From CAYJFG01 sp051881695 (GTDB lineage Bacteria; Bacillota; Clostridia; Oscillospirales; Acutalibacteraceae), in contig JBJEQJ010000020.1 of assembly GCA_051881695.1 (NCBI GenBank), forward strand, positions 290,510-354,509: DNA of 64,000 bases. Reading direction: 5' to 3'. Below the pieces are notes generated by a model. That model saw only the letters and a program-made list of their open reading frames with translations, was not told where the DNA came from and made no database searches. Made by a program: the position numbers and the translations under genes. Positions within the stretch are counted from its first letter, which is position 1. Every line of letters starts with the position of its first letter. Positions 24,489 through 32,083 of this stretch are shown one piece after another.

Positions 24489-25727
24489 ATGTACCGCAGC
24501 TTTCATTTTACGAGCATCGGTGCGTCACACATAAAAAAGGGAACGGTTTGTCAGGATTATTCGGCAAGCATAGAAGCAGATAGCTATAAGCTCGCTGTTA
24601 TTTCAGACGGACACGGCGGTGCGGATTATTTCCGTTCCGACCGTGGAAGCCGTTTTGCAGTTCAGGCATTTTGTCGCTGTGTTGCAGACGCTTTTGCTGT
24701 TTGCGCCGATACATCACAGGAAGAGCTGACAGACGATTCGTTTCTGAAAAATAAGGCAAAGAACTTTGCCGACGCACTGGGTGCGTGCATAACAGATAAA
24801 CAGATTGAAGAGCAGATGCGCTGGTTTATGCGCAGTGTGGTGACAAACTGGAATATCCTCGTTGAAGAAGATATTGCCGCTGATCCCTTTGGGGAAGAAG
24901 AAATGACCGAGGTGTCGGAAAAAGCCAAAGCCCGATATGAAAAGGGCGAAAAGGTGCATTCGGCATACGGTGCTACGCTCATAGGCGCAGTCATTACCGA
25001 TGACTTCTGGTTCGGAGTGCATATCGGTGACGGAAAGTGCGTTGCCTTCGGTATGGACGGAACAGACAGCGAGCCGATTCCGTGGGATGAGCAGTGCTTT
25101 CTCAATGTTACAACCTCTATCTGCGATTCAAACGCAGGCAGTGAATTCCGTTATTTTTTCAGTCGGGAGCTTCCTGCCGCCGTATTTGTCGGCAGTGACG
25201 GCATTGATGACTCTTTCAGTAAGGACAGACATCTGCACAATTTCTATCGCACGGTGCTTAGCTCCTTTGCAACCGAAGCAGAGGAAAAGGCTGTGCAGGG
25301 CCTTGCAGATTATCTGCCGGAGCTTTCGGCGCAGGGCAGTGCCGATGATATGTCGGTGGCTTGTGTTCTTGATATTGAGCATATCAGAAGCAACGCCGCA
25401 TTGTATGAGAAAAAGAAGGCACCGTACCTGAAAGTATTACGAATAGGCAATTTAGGTGCACAGTCTGCTTCCGATGATTATATGCAGAAGAAAGAGATTG
25501 AAGCAGATGAAGGCACCGTTTACCTTAATATGATAGGCTGTTACGGCTTTCAGAAAGGTGTTATGGAGCTTGAAATCGTGTCTGTCGCAGAAGATACGGT
25601 CACTGTTTCGATTGCAGGAAAAGAGTATGTTATCACACCTGAAAAGCCTGCTGAAATTTCCTGCCAAAAGCTTGTAAACGGTATTTGTGAGTTTGACAAG
25701 TTAATTCTTCAATGTTTTATGAAATAG
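24489..25727 (+). CDS. PP2C-type Ser/Thr protein phosphatase
   Basis: About 412 residues from ATG at 24489, 5 bases after the vWA stop. PP2C motifs occur in order: CQDYS, LAVISDGHGGADYF (metal-binding DGHGG), GATLIGAVI, IGDGKCVAF, FVGSDGIDDSF and SADDMSVACV. The acidic residues that bind Mn/Mg are present, so it should be active. Residues about 335-412 form an extra beta domain (YLNMIGCYGF, ITPEKPAEISC). Its place directly after kinase and vWA makes it the phosphatase of the TerY-P triad, reversing the kinase. Confidence 0.9.
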   Translation: MYRSFHFTSIGASHIKKGTVCQDYSASIEADSYKLAVISDGHGGADYFRSDRGSRFAVQAFCRCVADAFAVCADTSQEELTDDSFLKNKAKNFADALGACITDKQIEEQMRWFMRSVVTNWNILVEEDIAADPFGEEEMTEVSEKAKARYEKGEKVHSAYGATLIGAVITDDFWFGVHIGDGKCVAFGMDGTDSEPIPWDEQCFLNVTTSICDSNAGSEFRYFFSRELPAAVFVGSDGIDDSFSKDRHLHNFYRTVLSSFATEAEEKAVQGLADYLPELSAQGSADDMSVACVLDIEHIRSNAALYEKKKAPYLKVLRIGNLGAQSASDDYMQKKEIEADEGTVYLNMIGCYGFQKGVMELEIVSVAEDTVTVSIAGKEYVITPEKPAEISCQKLVNGICEFDKLILQCFMK

Positions 25728-25736
25728 GAGGACATT

Positions 25737-26573
25737 ATGTGCGAAAAAAATCTGACATTGGAAGAACAGGACGCCCTTGAACTTCAGGACATATTTACCG
25801 AAGATATGACTGACAAACAAAAGCTCGATAGGCTTGTTAAGATTCTTTCTCTTATGAATAACAGCGGTTATTCCGACAGTATGGCGTGGGAGCTTTCTAC
25901 AGAAAATCCAAGCGAGCAGGCGTTGGATTGGCAGAAAAATCAAAGACGCCGTGGTGCAATGGAGCGTGAGTATGACCGCCTGCGCCTTAAGCTTGAATCC
26001 TATGAGGGTGAAACAGACGATGAGGGATATCCTCATGGCAAAGGAAAAAAGTATTATACCAACGGTTTGATATATGAAGGTGAGTGGAATCACGGTGCAC
26101 GAGAGGGCTTTGGAATTGCATATTCCGATACCAGTGCGTACCGTTATGAGGGTGAATGGAAAAATGATAAGCGCCACGGAAAAGGTGTTCGGACTGATTA
26201 CCGAAGAATTCGTGAAGAAGGAACCTTTATTGACGATATTTTATCTTCTGAACACGACCTGATTGTAACCTTACCTGACGGACGCAGACTTGTGCGATAT
26301 TTTAAGGACCAGGGAGGAGGATGGGGAATTAAAAGTACATGGCTCTGCCATTATCAGAACGGAGATACTTTAGATTGTGACTGGTACACCTATTCCTATC
26401 CGGAAGGTTGGGGTGTTTACACCTATGCAGACGGCGGTATTTTGAAAGGATACTGGAACAGAGGTAAAAAGGACGGCGAATTTAAATATACCTCGCCTGA
26501 CGGCAAAAAATCAATTCGCATCTACGAGGACGATGTGCTTGTTTCGAACAACAGTCTGATCAAGAATAAATGA
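25737..26573 (+). CDS. MORN-repeat protein
   Basis: A 278-residue protein. Residues 1-95 are helical and acidic. From about 96 on there are MORN repeats: GYPHGKGKKYYTNGLIYEGE, then YRYEGEWKNDKRHGKGV and, after a 50-residue insert, YPEGWGVYTYADGGILKGYW and NRGKKDGEFKYTSPDG. MORN repeats form extended beta sheets that bind phospholipid or protein. GGAGG lies in front of the ATG. In this context a membrane-contact or scaffold role would fit with the dynamins and the membrane protein (inference). Confidence 0.85.
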   Translation: MCEKNLTLEEQDALELQDIFTEDMTDKQKLDRLVKILSLMNNSGYSDSMAWELSTENPSEQALDWQKNQRRRGAMEREYDRLRLKLESYEGETDDEGYPHGKGKKYYTNGLIYEGEWNHGAREGFGIAYSDTSAYRYEGEWKNDKRHGKGVRTDYRRIREEGTFIDDILSSEHDLIVTLPDGRRLVRYFKDQGGGWGIKSTWLCHYQNGDTLDCDWYTYSYPEGWGVYTYADGGILKGYWNRGKKDGEFKYTSPDGKKSIRIYEDDVLVSNNSLIKNK

Positions 26574-26582
26574 TGGTGGATT

Positions 26583-27515
26583 ATGGATGACAAGGGTTCA
26601 AAGTATTACTATTCCCGTCTGTCAGACGGAGAAAAAGAAATTTATAACAGTATTTGTGAAGCACTTCTGCGCTTTGAGCATGTGTTGTCAATCCGCGATG
26701 CATCATCAGTGGATATCCAAAAAATCATCAACGCCGTACTATTTGACAATCCTGTGTTCTTTTACCTTAACAGCCGACGCGTTATGATAGGTAAATCGCC
26801 GTTCGGATTTAAACTGATGTTCAGCTATGAATATTCAAAAGCGGAAGCTCAGTCATTGTGGCAGACAGCGCAGAATAAGATTGATAGGTTTATTCAAGCT
26901 CACATCAAGCCGAATATGAAACCGCTTGCCAGACAGATTGAAGCGCACCGCTGGATGCAGCAGAATATCGTAATGGCTAAACCTCCGTATGACGGGGAAT
27001 GCTTTTCTCTTGTCGGCGCATTGGTTAAGGGATGCTGTGTATGTGAAGGCTTTGCCCATGCGTATAAGCTCTTGTGTGACCGTATGTATATTGCGTCAAT
27101 AATTGTCACAGGCACAGGTATAAAGCCTGACGGTACAACTGAAGCTCATGCGTGGAATATTACAAGAATTGACGGCGTGACGGCGCACATTGATGTAACA
27201 TGGGATACAATCTACGGTGAAGGCTCCTACGATTATTTTAATCTAAGTGATGATGAAATAGCCGTTGACCATATTTTTGACAGAAGTGTTTACCCGAAGT
27301 GCACAGAAAATAATCTGAATTATTTTAAGCTTAACGGATTAATAGCTCATGACAGGGATGAGCTGTGCAGAATTATTGCAAACAACAGGCAAAAAGCAGT
27401 TTTCTCTGTAAAGCTTGAGTTTGAGTGCAATGCTTCTTACCTTGCAGGATGCGGCTTTCCTCCGGGAAAGCTTCGGTACAACACTGCAAGAAATATTGTG
27501 CTTTTTTCGAGATGA
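26583..27515 (+). CDS. transglutaminase-like cysteine peptidase family protein
   Basis: A 310-residue protein. The catalytic triad of the transglutaminase-like fold is visible: Cys in GCCVCEGFAHAYKLLCD (about 147-163), His in EAHAWNITRIDG (about 182) and Asp in AHIDVTWDT (about 197). The N-terminal 120 residues are helical; after the core, YDYFNLSDDEIAVDH is typical of the family. No signal peptide is seen, so it acts inside the cell. Bacterial members mostly act as proteases or amidases. It is the last gene of the island operon, 9 bases after the MORN gene, so it may be an effector. Confidence 0.85.
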   Translation: MDDKGSKYYYSRLSDGEKEIYNSICEALLRFEHVLSIRDASSVDIQKIINAVLFDNPVFFYLNSRRVMIGKSPFGFKLMFSYEYSKAEAQSLWQTAQNKIDRFIQAHIKPNMKPLARQIEAHRWMQQNIVMAKPPYDGECFSLVGALVKGCCVCEGFAHAYKLLCDRMYIASIIVTGTGIKPDGTTEAHAWNITRIDGVTAHIDVTWDTIYGEGSYDYFNLSDDEIAVDHIFDRSVYPKCTENNLNYFKLNGLIAHDRDELCRIIANNRQKAVFSVKLEFECNASYLAGCGFPPGKLRYNTARNIVLFSR

Positions 27516-28090
27516 TGCTGTCAAAAGATATATTACACCCTGGTATAGATATTTTGATAAAATAAAATATAAGCTCTCTATACAATGTAAAAGCAGAGTT
27601 TTATCATTTAGCACAAAATATGACATATTTTTTCCGCAAATTGCAATATCAAATTGCAATAGTTAGCTGCAGATTGTGAAATTAAGATGCAATAGCTTAC
27701 TGATAAATCGGGATTTAGTGAGGTGCAAATATGAAATATAGGTTTCGGAGGACTTTATGAATCGTCTTATTCTGAAAAACGGGACTGTTGTATTCAGGGC
27801 GCTTTTAGGATAATGATCTATCTGAACCGGAGGATATGAATAAGATAAAAGAATTGGATTTGTTTAAAATCACCTGACCGGAAATGATCAGATGTGAAAC
27901 AGAGATTATAGACGAAATGATAAATGAGTTGAAATGAATATAACGGTCGTACGAATTAGAAATATTGACACATAGAAAATCTCTTGCCGGGATTACGTAT
28001 ATTACAAAATGTGAGGGTACTTTCGTTATAAATGTGTTGTGACAGACAAAAGACTTCGTGCGATTGATAATAGAAAGAGGGTAGTTTAAG
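27516..28090 (+). other. 575-bp region with no intact gene
   Basis: All frames are closed by frequent stops. A short stretch from the ATG at about 27757 reads MNRLILKNGTVVFRALLG before two stops, and a further fragment reads MNKIKELDLFKIT; these look like remains of a gene. AT-rich sequence with repeated ATATTAC/AATTGCAATAT motifs lies around 27640. I see no convincing terminator. It marks the right edge of the accessory island. Confidence 0.4.
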
Positions 28091-28540
28091 TTGTCTTGCT
28101 TAATATGTGAGAGGATTGAATTAATAAAAAATAATAAAAATCCTTACGTTGTTCTGGAGCTTGAAACCGGTTATGTGGTTTTGGGAGATCATCAGAGATT
28201 TAAAGGCTATACGTTGTTTTTGTGCAAAGAGCATGTAACAGAATTGCACTATTTGGAGCCTGAGTATAAAATGAAGTATTTAGAGGAGATGTCGCTGGTT
28301 GCACAGGCGGTGCAGAAGGCTTATAACGCAGAAAAAATGAATTATGAGCTGTTAGGAAACGGAGATACACATTTACATTGGCACCTTTTTCCGAGAAATA
28401 CGGGAGATACTCCTGTTAAGGGGCCGGTATGGTGGCTTCCGAGAGATGAAATGTGGAATGATAAATATAAGCCTACACAGGAGGAGCTTTTTGAGTTAAA
28501 GGAAAAGCTCAGACGTGAGCTTGAAAAGCTGATTATATAG
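28091..28540 (+). CDS. HIT-family nucleotide hydrolase/transferase
   Basis: A 149-residue protein with the histidine triad HLHWHLFPR (about 93-101), the signature of HIT proteins, which hydrolyse or transfer nucleoside monophosphates. A CLIC pair near the N-terminus and FLCKEHVTELHYL (hairpin region) fit the Ap4A-hydrolase-like branch. TTG is used as start, with GAGGG 9 bases upstream. The gene stands alone and is followed by a strong terminator. Confidence 0.85.
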   Translation: MSCLICERIELIKNNKNPYVVLELETGYVVLGDHQRFKGYTLFLCKEHVTELHYLEPEYKMKYLEEMSLVAQAVQKAYNAEKMNYELLGNGDTHLHWHLFPRNTGDTPVKGPVWWLPRDEMWNDKYKPTQEELFELKEKLRRELEKLII

Positions 28541-28570
28541 TTTAAAACGTAAAAAATATTTAACAGAAAA

Positions 28571-28610
28571 CAAGACTGCAAAAAGTTTTGCAGTCTTGTA
28601 ATTTTTTCTG
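28571..28610 (+). terminator. intrinsic terminator after the HIT gene
   Basis: CAAGACTGCAAA and its exact complement enclose a 4-base loop and are followed by TAATTTTTTC. Classic rho-independent form. Confidence 0.9.
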
Positions 28611-28651
28611 TTGCTTTTGAATATGTATTGATATAAAAATAAAAAGCGTGC

Positions 28652-28900
28652 TTACGCCTTGTCCTGAAGCTCATTAATGCAATCTTTGCAAACAAGCTTG
28701 TCGTTCTTTGTAACTAAGTTGGATATACTGCCGCAGAAAATACAGCCGGGTTGATATCTTCTCATTACAATGGTTTCGCCCTCTGTAAACAGCTCAAGAG
28801 TTGTACCGCTTTCCAGCCCAAATGCAACGCGTAAATGCTTTGGAATTACAATTCTTCCAAGGCTGTCAACATTAGCAAACGAATTTGTTGATTTTTTCAT
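28652..28900 (-). CDS. AbrB/SpoVT-like regulator with zinc-finger tail
   Basis: An 82-residue protein. Residues 8-50 are a swapped-hairpin AbrB domain: ANVDSLGRIVIPKHLRVAFG, then TTLELFTEGETIVMRRYQPG. Residues 52-75 hold CIFCG and CKDC, a small zinc-binding tail seen in some Clostridia SpoVT/AbrB proteins. The start has GGAGGAAAG upstream on the - strand. AbrB proteins are transition-state or spore-stage regulators, which fits the spmA/spmB neighbours. The promoter (28994-29022) overlaps repeated AAAATGTCA elements, suggesting autoregulation. Confidence 0.88.
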   Translation of the reverse strand: MKKSTNSFANVDSLGRIVIPKHLRVAFGLESGTTLELFTEGETIVMRRYQPGCIFCGSISNLVTKNDKLVCKDCINELQDKA

Positions 28901-28993
28901 ATAACTTTCCTCCGTTCATATTTCCATATCGTCCTTCCTAACTTAAATGAAATGCCAATGTACAAAAAATATGTCATTTTTAAGTTCATCTAC

Positions 28994-29022
28994 ATATTAC
29001 CAAAAAGTGCTAAAAATGTCAA
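28994..29022 (-). promoter_or_regulatory. sigma-A promoter of the AbrB-like gene
   Basis: On the - strand TTGACA, a 17-base spacer and TAATAT. The -35 lies in an AAAAATGTCAAC element; a related AAAATATGTCATTTTT lies about 45 bp downstream. These could be binding sites for the AbrB-like product itself. Confidence 0.7.
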
Positions 29023-29068
29023 CAAATATAACATTTTTGTAGCTGTTTTTTTCAAGGAGTGACAAATT

Positions 29069-29638
29069 TTGATAAATTATATTTGGTCGGCATTTGTTGT
29101 AATAAGCGTTGTTTTTGCGGCTTTTTGCGGAAATATGAATTTAGTGTCACAAGGTGCGATTGACGGTGCAAAGCAGGCAATAGAGCTGTTATTTACTATT
29201 GGTGCGATGATGTGCCTGTGGTCCGGAATTATGAATATTGCAGAAAATACGGGTATAACAAGGGCGGTTTCAAAGCTGTTTGCACCGCTGTTGCGTGTGC
29301 TTATGCCCGACTATAAAGGTAACAAAGCTGTAACCGGTGCAGTATGCTCAAATATTACGGCAAACCTTTTAGGAGTTGGCAATGCGGCAACTCCGCTGGG
29401 ACTTGAGGCGATGCGGAGAATGAAGGAGGAGGGCTGTGTAAAGGCAAATAACAGTATGATTATTTTTGTTATTTTAAATACAGCCTCCATTCAGCTTGTG
29501 CCGGCAACAGTTGCGGCGCTCAGACAAAGTGCAGGGGCGCAAAGTCCGTTTAATATATTGCCGTGCGTATGGATAAGCTCCGCCTTTGCGCTTTTTTTAG
29601 GAATAGCGTCTGCAAAGGCTGTTGAAAGATTAACATAG
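29069..29638 (+). CDS. spmA: spore maturation protein A
   Basis: A 189-residue membrane protein of the nucleoside-recognition (Gate) family. Typical SpmA features are GAKQAIELLFTIGAMMCLW, NITANLLGVGNAATPLG and about five membrane spans. SpmA/SpmB are needed for spore core dehydration in Bacillus and Clostridium. TTG is the start, with AAGGAG 9 bases upstream. It is followed 53 bases later by spmB, the usual order. Together with the GerA-type gene this shows that the organism belongs to an endospore-forming lineage. Confidence 0.92.
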   Translation: MINYIWSAFVVISVVFAAFCGNMNLVSQGAIDGAKQAIELLFTIGAMMCLWSGIMNIAENTGITRAVSKLFAPLLRVLMPDYKGNKAVTGAVCSNITANLLGVGNAATPLGLEAMRRMKEEGCVKANNSMIIFVILNTASIQLVPATVAALRQSAGAQSPFNILPCVWISSAFALFLGIASAKAVERLT

Positions 29639-29691
29639 GGGTGTCTGCTTAAAGCTTTCGGTTTGGTCGTGAAAGGGGTTTATAGTTAAAA

Positions 29692-30219
29692 ATGAGTGAG
29701 TTTTCAGATTATATCGTTCCGGGAATTCTATTAATTATTGTTCTTGTCGGACTTATTAAAAAAGCTCCCTGCTTTGACCTGTTTTTACAGGGCATACAGC
29801 AGGGACTTATTTCTGCATATAAAATTGCACCGTCGCTTATCGGACTTATAGTTGCCGTGAATATGCTGAGAGCTTCGGGTATGCTTGACGCTCTTGCAGA
29901 TATTTTAAAGCCTGTGCTTGAGCCTTTAGGTTTTCCTGCGGAGCTTGTGCCGTTTGCGCTTTTGCGCCCGTTTTCCGGAGGAGGTTCTACGGCTATATTA
30001 AACGATATTCTGAATAATTACGGTGCCGACAGCTTTATAGGAACTGCGGCAAGTGTGATGGCAGGCTCTACTGAAACGACCTTTTATGCTGTGACGGTTT
30101 ATTACGGAAGTATCGGCATAAAGCAAATACGTCATACTCTGCCGTGTGCGTTGCTTGCTGATATAGGCGGTATGGTGATGTCTGTATTAACTGCACGGAT
30201 AATTATCTTTGGAGGATAA
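29692..30219 (+). CDS. spmB: spore maturation protein B
   Basis: A 175-residue membrane protein, partner of SpmA. The family motif RPFSGGGSTAILNDIL and the later GSTETTFYAVTVYYGSIG are present. It has the same Gate-type hydrophobic pattern and acts in the mother-cell/forespore membrane during core dehydration. Length is as expected for SpmB. It ends convergent with the GerA-type gene with only 2 bases between the stops. Confidence 0.92.
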   Translation: MSEFSDYIVPGILLIIVLVGLIKKAPCFDLFLQGIQQGLISAYKIAPSLIGLIVAVNMLRASGMLDALADILKPVLEPLGFPAELVPFALLRPFSGGGSTAILNDILNNYGADSFIGTAASVMAGSTETTFYAVTVYYGSIGIKQIRHTLPCALLADIGGMVMSVLTARIIIFGG

Positions 30220-30221
30220 GC

Positions 30222-31622
30222 TTATTTTGTAAGCGGACGGCGTATCAGCTTGCAGAAAAGCTTTTTGCCGTCAAACGGAATAAAGGGGTAGAGATAGCTT
30301 TTTCCCGATATAGTTTTGTTTGTTACAACAAGCACGATGTTTAAGATTATGCCGCCGATAAAGCCCCATATATTGAAAGCAAATGTAAGAATAAGCAGCA
30401 GTATACGCATAAATTTGAGCGAATATCCAAGCTCGTAGCTTGGCTGTGTGTAGTTGGCGATTGCAACAAATGCCATATATAGCATAGCCTCTGTTGAAAA
30501 CCAGCCGACCTTTACGGCAAAATCAGAAAGGGCGATTGCGCCGATAATGCTAAGCGAGGTGCTTAAGCTGTTCGGTGTGTTTACAGAGGCAAGGCGCAGA
30601 CCGTCTATGCCTATCTCCAGTATTATAAGCTGCCAGAAAACAGGAATATTGACAGGCTCGCTAAGCAGGATAAAGTTAAAAGCCTCGGGAACAAGCTGCG
30701 GATTTTGCAGAGCCAATAGCCAAAGAGGGGTAATAATAAGTGTTGCCAGAGTTACCAGATAGCGAGTCAGGCGTATATATGTGCCGGTAAGCGGCGGAAA
30801 GTAGTAATCGTCAACCTCTTCTATAATATCGAAAAGCGAGGTAGGCAAAACAAGCGCAGACGGAGAATTATCGACAAGGATTACAATGTTCCCGTCCAAA
30901 AGCGCAGAGGCGGCTGTGTCAGGACGTTCGGTGTATTTTACCTTTGGGAACGGATTAAACCATTTGTGCCTGTATATTGCTTCAATAAGGCTTTGCTGAT
31001 TCATTGTAAGGGACTGAATATCAATATTGTTAAGCCGGGTTGTTATTTTATTTAAAAGCTTTTTGTCAACCTTGTCGTCCATATAGCATACGGCGACGTC
31101 TGTTTTTGATTTTTGCCCAACGACAAAAGCGGCAATATGAAGCCGTGCGTCACGGATACGCCGCCTGATAAGCGCAGTATTGCTTATGAGCGTTTCTACA
31201 AAGCCATCCTTTGAGCCTCTGAGCGATTTGTCCTTTTCAGGCTCGCTTGTTTCTCTTTGGGGGTATGTTCGGCTGTCTATCATAATTGCGCTGTCAAATC
31301 CGTCTACAAACAGTGCAGTTACACCGGAGAGAATGTTCATACATATTGTATCTATGTTGCTTGTAACATTCATTTCTATATACGGTACGCTGCTGTCTGC
31401 AAAGGTCTGTGCGCTTTCCATTACCTCCGGAGAATCAAGCTTAATAAAAAACTCAAGCATTTTCTCCATTACCTCGTCCTTTACAAGTCCGTCTATAAAA
31501 AACAGACTGCACTTACGTTTGTTAATTATAAGTGTGCGTGTAATAAGGTCAAAGCTTTTATCGGTATTAAGCTTTTCTTTCATAAGTTTGGTGGTTTCCT
31601 GTATATTCTTGGAAAGAGTCAT
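30222..31622 (-). CDS. GerA-family spore germination protein (GerAA/SpoVAF type)
   Basis: A 466-residue protein. The N-terminal soluble half has the family run YPQRETSEPEKDKSLRGSKD, then GFVETLISNTALIRRRI and VAVCYMDDKVD. The C-terminal half (about 280-440) has five membrane spans, with LPTSLFDIIEEVDDYY before the first. GerAA proteins form the core of nutrient germinant receptors in the spore inner membrane, with GerAB and GerAC; neither partner lies nearby, so a stand-alone SpoVAF-like role is equally possible. The ATG has AAAGGA 8 bases upstream on the - strand. Confidence 0.88.
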   Translation of the reverse strand: MTLSKNIQETTKLMKEKLNTDKSFDLITRTLIINKRKCSLFFIDGLVKDEVMEKMLEFFIKLDSPEVMESAQTFADSSVPYIEMNVTSNIDTICMNILSGVTALFVDGFDSAIMIDSRTYPQRETSEPEKDKSLRGSKDGFVETLISNTALIRRRIRDARLHIAAFVVGQKSKTDVAVCYMDDKVDKKLLNKITTRLNNIDIQSLTMNQQSLIEAIYRHKWFNPFPKVKYTERPDTAASALLDGNIVILVDNSPSALVLPTSLFDIIEEVDDYYFPPLTGTYIRLTRYLVTLATLIITPLWLLALQNPQLVPEAFNFILLSEPVNIPVFWQLIILEIGIDGLRLASVNTPNSLSTSLSIIGAIALSDFAVKVGWFSTEAMLYMAFVAIANYTQPSYELGYSLKFMRILLLILTFAFNIWGFIGGIILNIVLVVTNKTISGKSYLYPFIPFDGKKLFCKLIRRPLTK

Positions 31623-31744
31623 AATATCAATCCTTTGCGTTTGTTCTCCTTTCTATTCTTAGCTGTTTTATGGGAAATATTTATAAATTTCTTTACAAAA
31701 TATTGTGCAAAAAACAGTTTTTCTTATTTTTTTTAAAATATCTG

Positions 31745-31773
31745 TTGACTTTTCCTTTTTTTGTACTTACAAT
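31745..31773 (+). promoter_or_regulatory. sigma-A promoter for the T-box/trpB transcript
   Basis: TTGACT, a 17-base spacer and TACAAT. It lies about 35 bases before the T-box stem I, in the right place and direction. Confidence 0.72.
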
Positions 31774-31809
31774 ACAGACAAATAAATATTTTACCGATAA
31801 ACCGATGAT

Positions 31810-32055
31810 TAAGAGTAGTAATTGTCTATGGAAAATCCTTTCAGAGAGCTGCAGGCGGTGTGATTGCGGCAGATTTCGGACAATGAATGGACTTATGAGG
31901 GCGAGGCGAAATTTTTAAAAGTAGCCAAGACGGGAGCTTCACCCGTTATCAAGGAAGTGCGTGTGACAGCACGCAGAGCAAGAGGATTTTACAATCAATT
32001 TGGGTGGTACCGCGGAAGTATAGCTTTCGTCCCTTTGGGACGAGAGCTTTTTTTA
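31810..32055 (+). ncRNA. T-box leader, tryptophan specifier
   Basis: All T-box parts are visible: AGAGTAGTAATTG at the stem I start, CAGAGAGCTGC...GCGGTG (distal stem I), a specifier region GAATGGACTT with UGG (Trp) at 31888-31890 followed by the usual purine, the T-box TGGGTGGTACCGCG at 32001-32014, and a terminator stem AGCTTTCGTCCC/GGGACGAGAGCT with T-run ending at about 32055. Uncharged tRNA-Trp would pair with the specifier and the TGGT of the T-box to prevent termination and turn on the downstream trpB. An ORF across this region (31864-32082) is an artefact. Confidence 0.93.
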
Positions 32056-32083
32056 TACTATTTTTCAGAAGGGAGTTTTTAAA

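Noticed and set aside
31864..32082. 72-codon open frame after the trpB promoter
   Set aside because: It covers the T-box specifier, T-box sequence and terminator; its codons are explained by RNA structure and it has no ribosome binding site.
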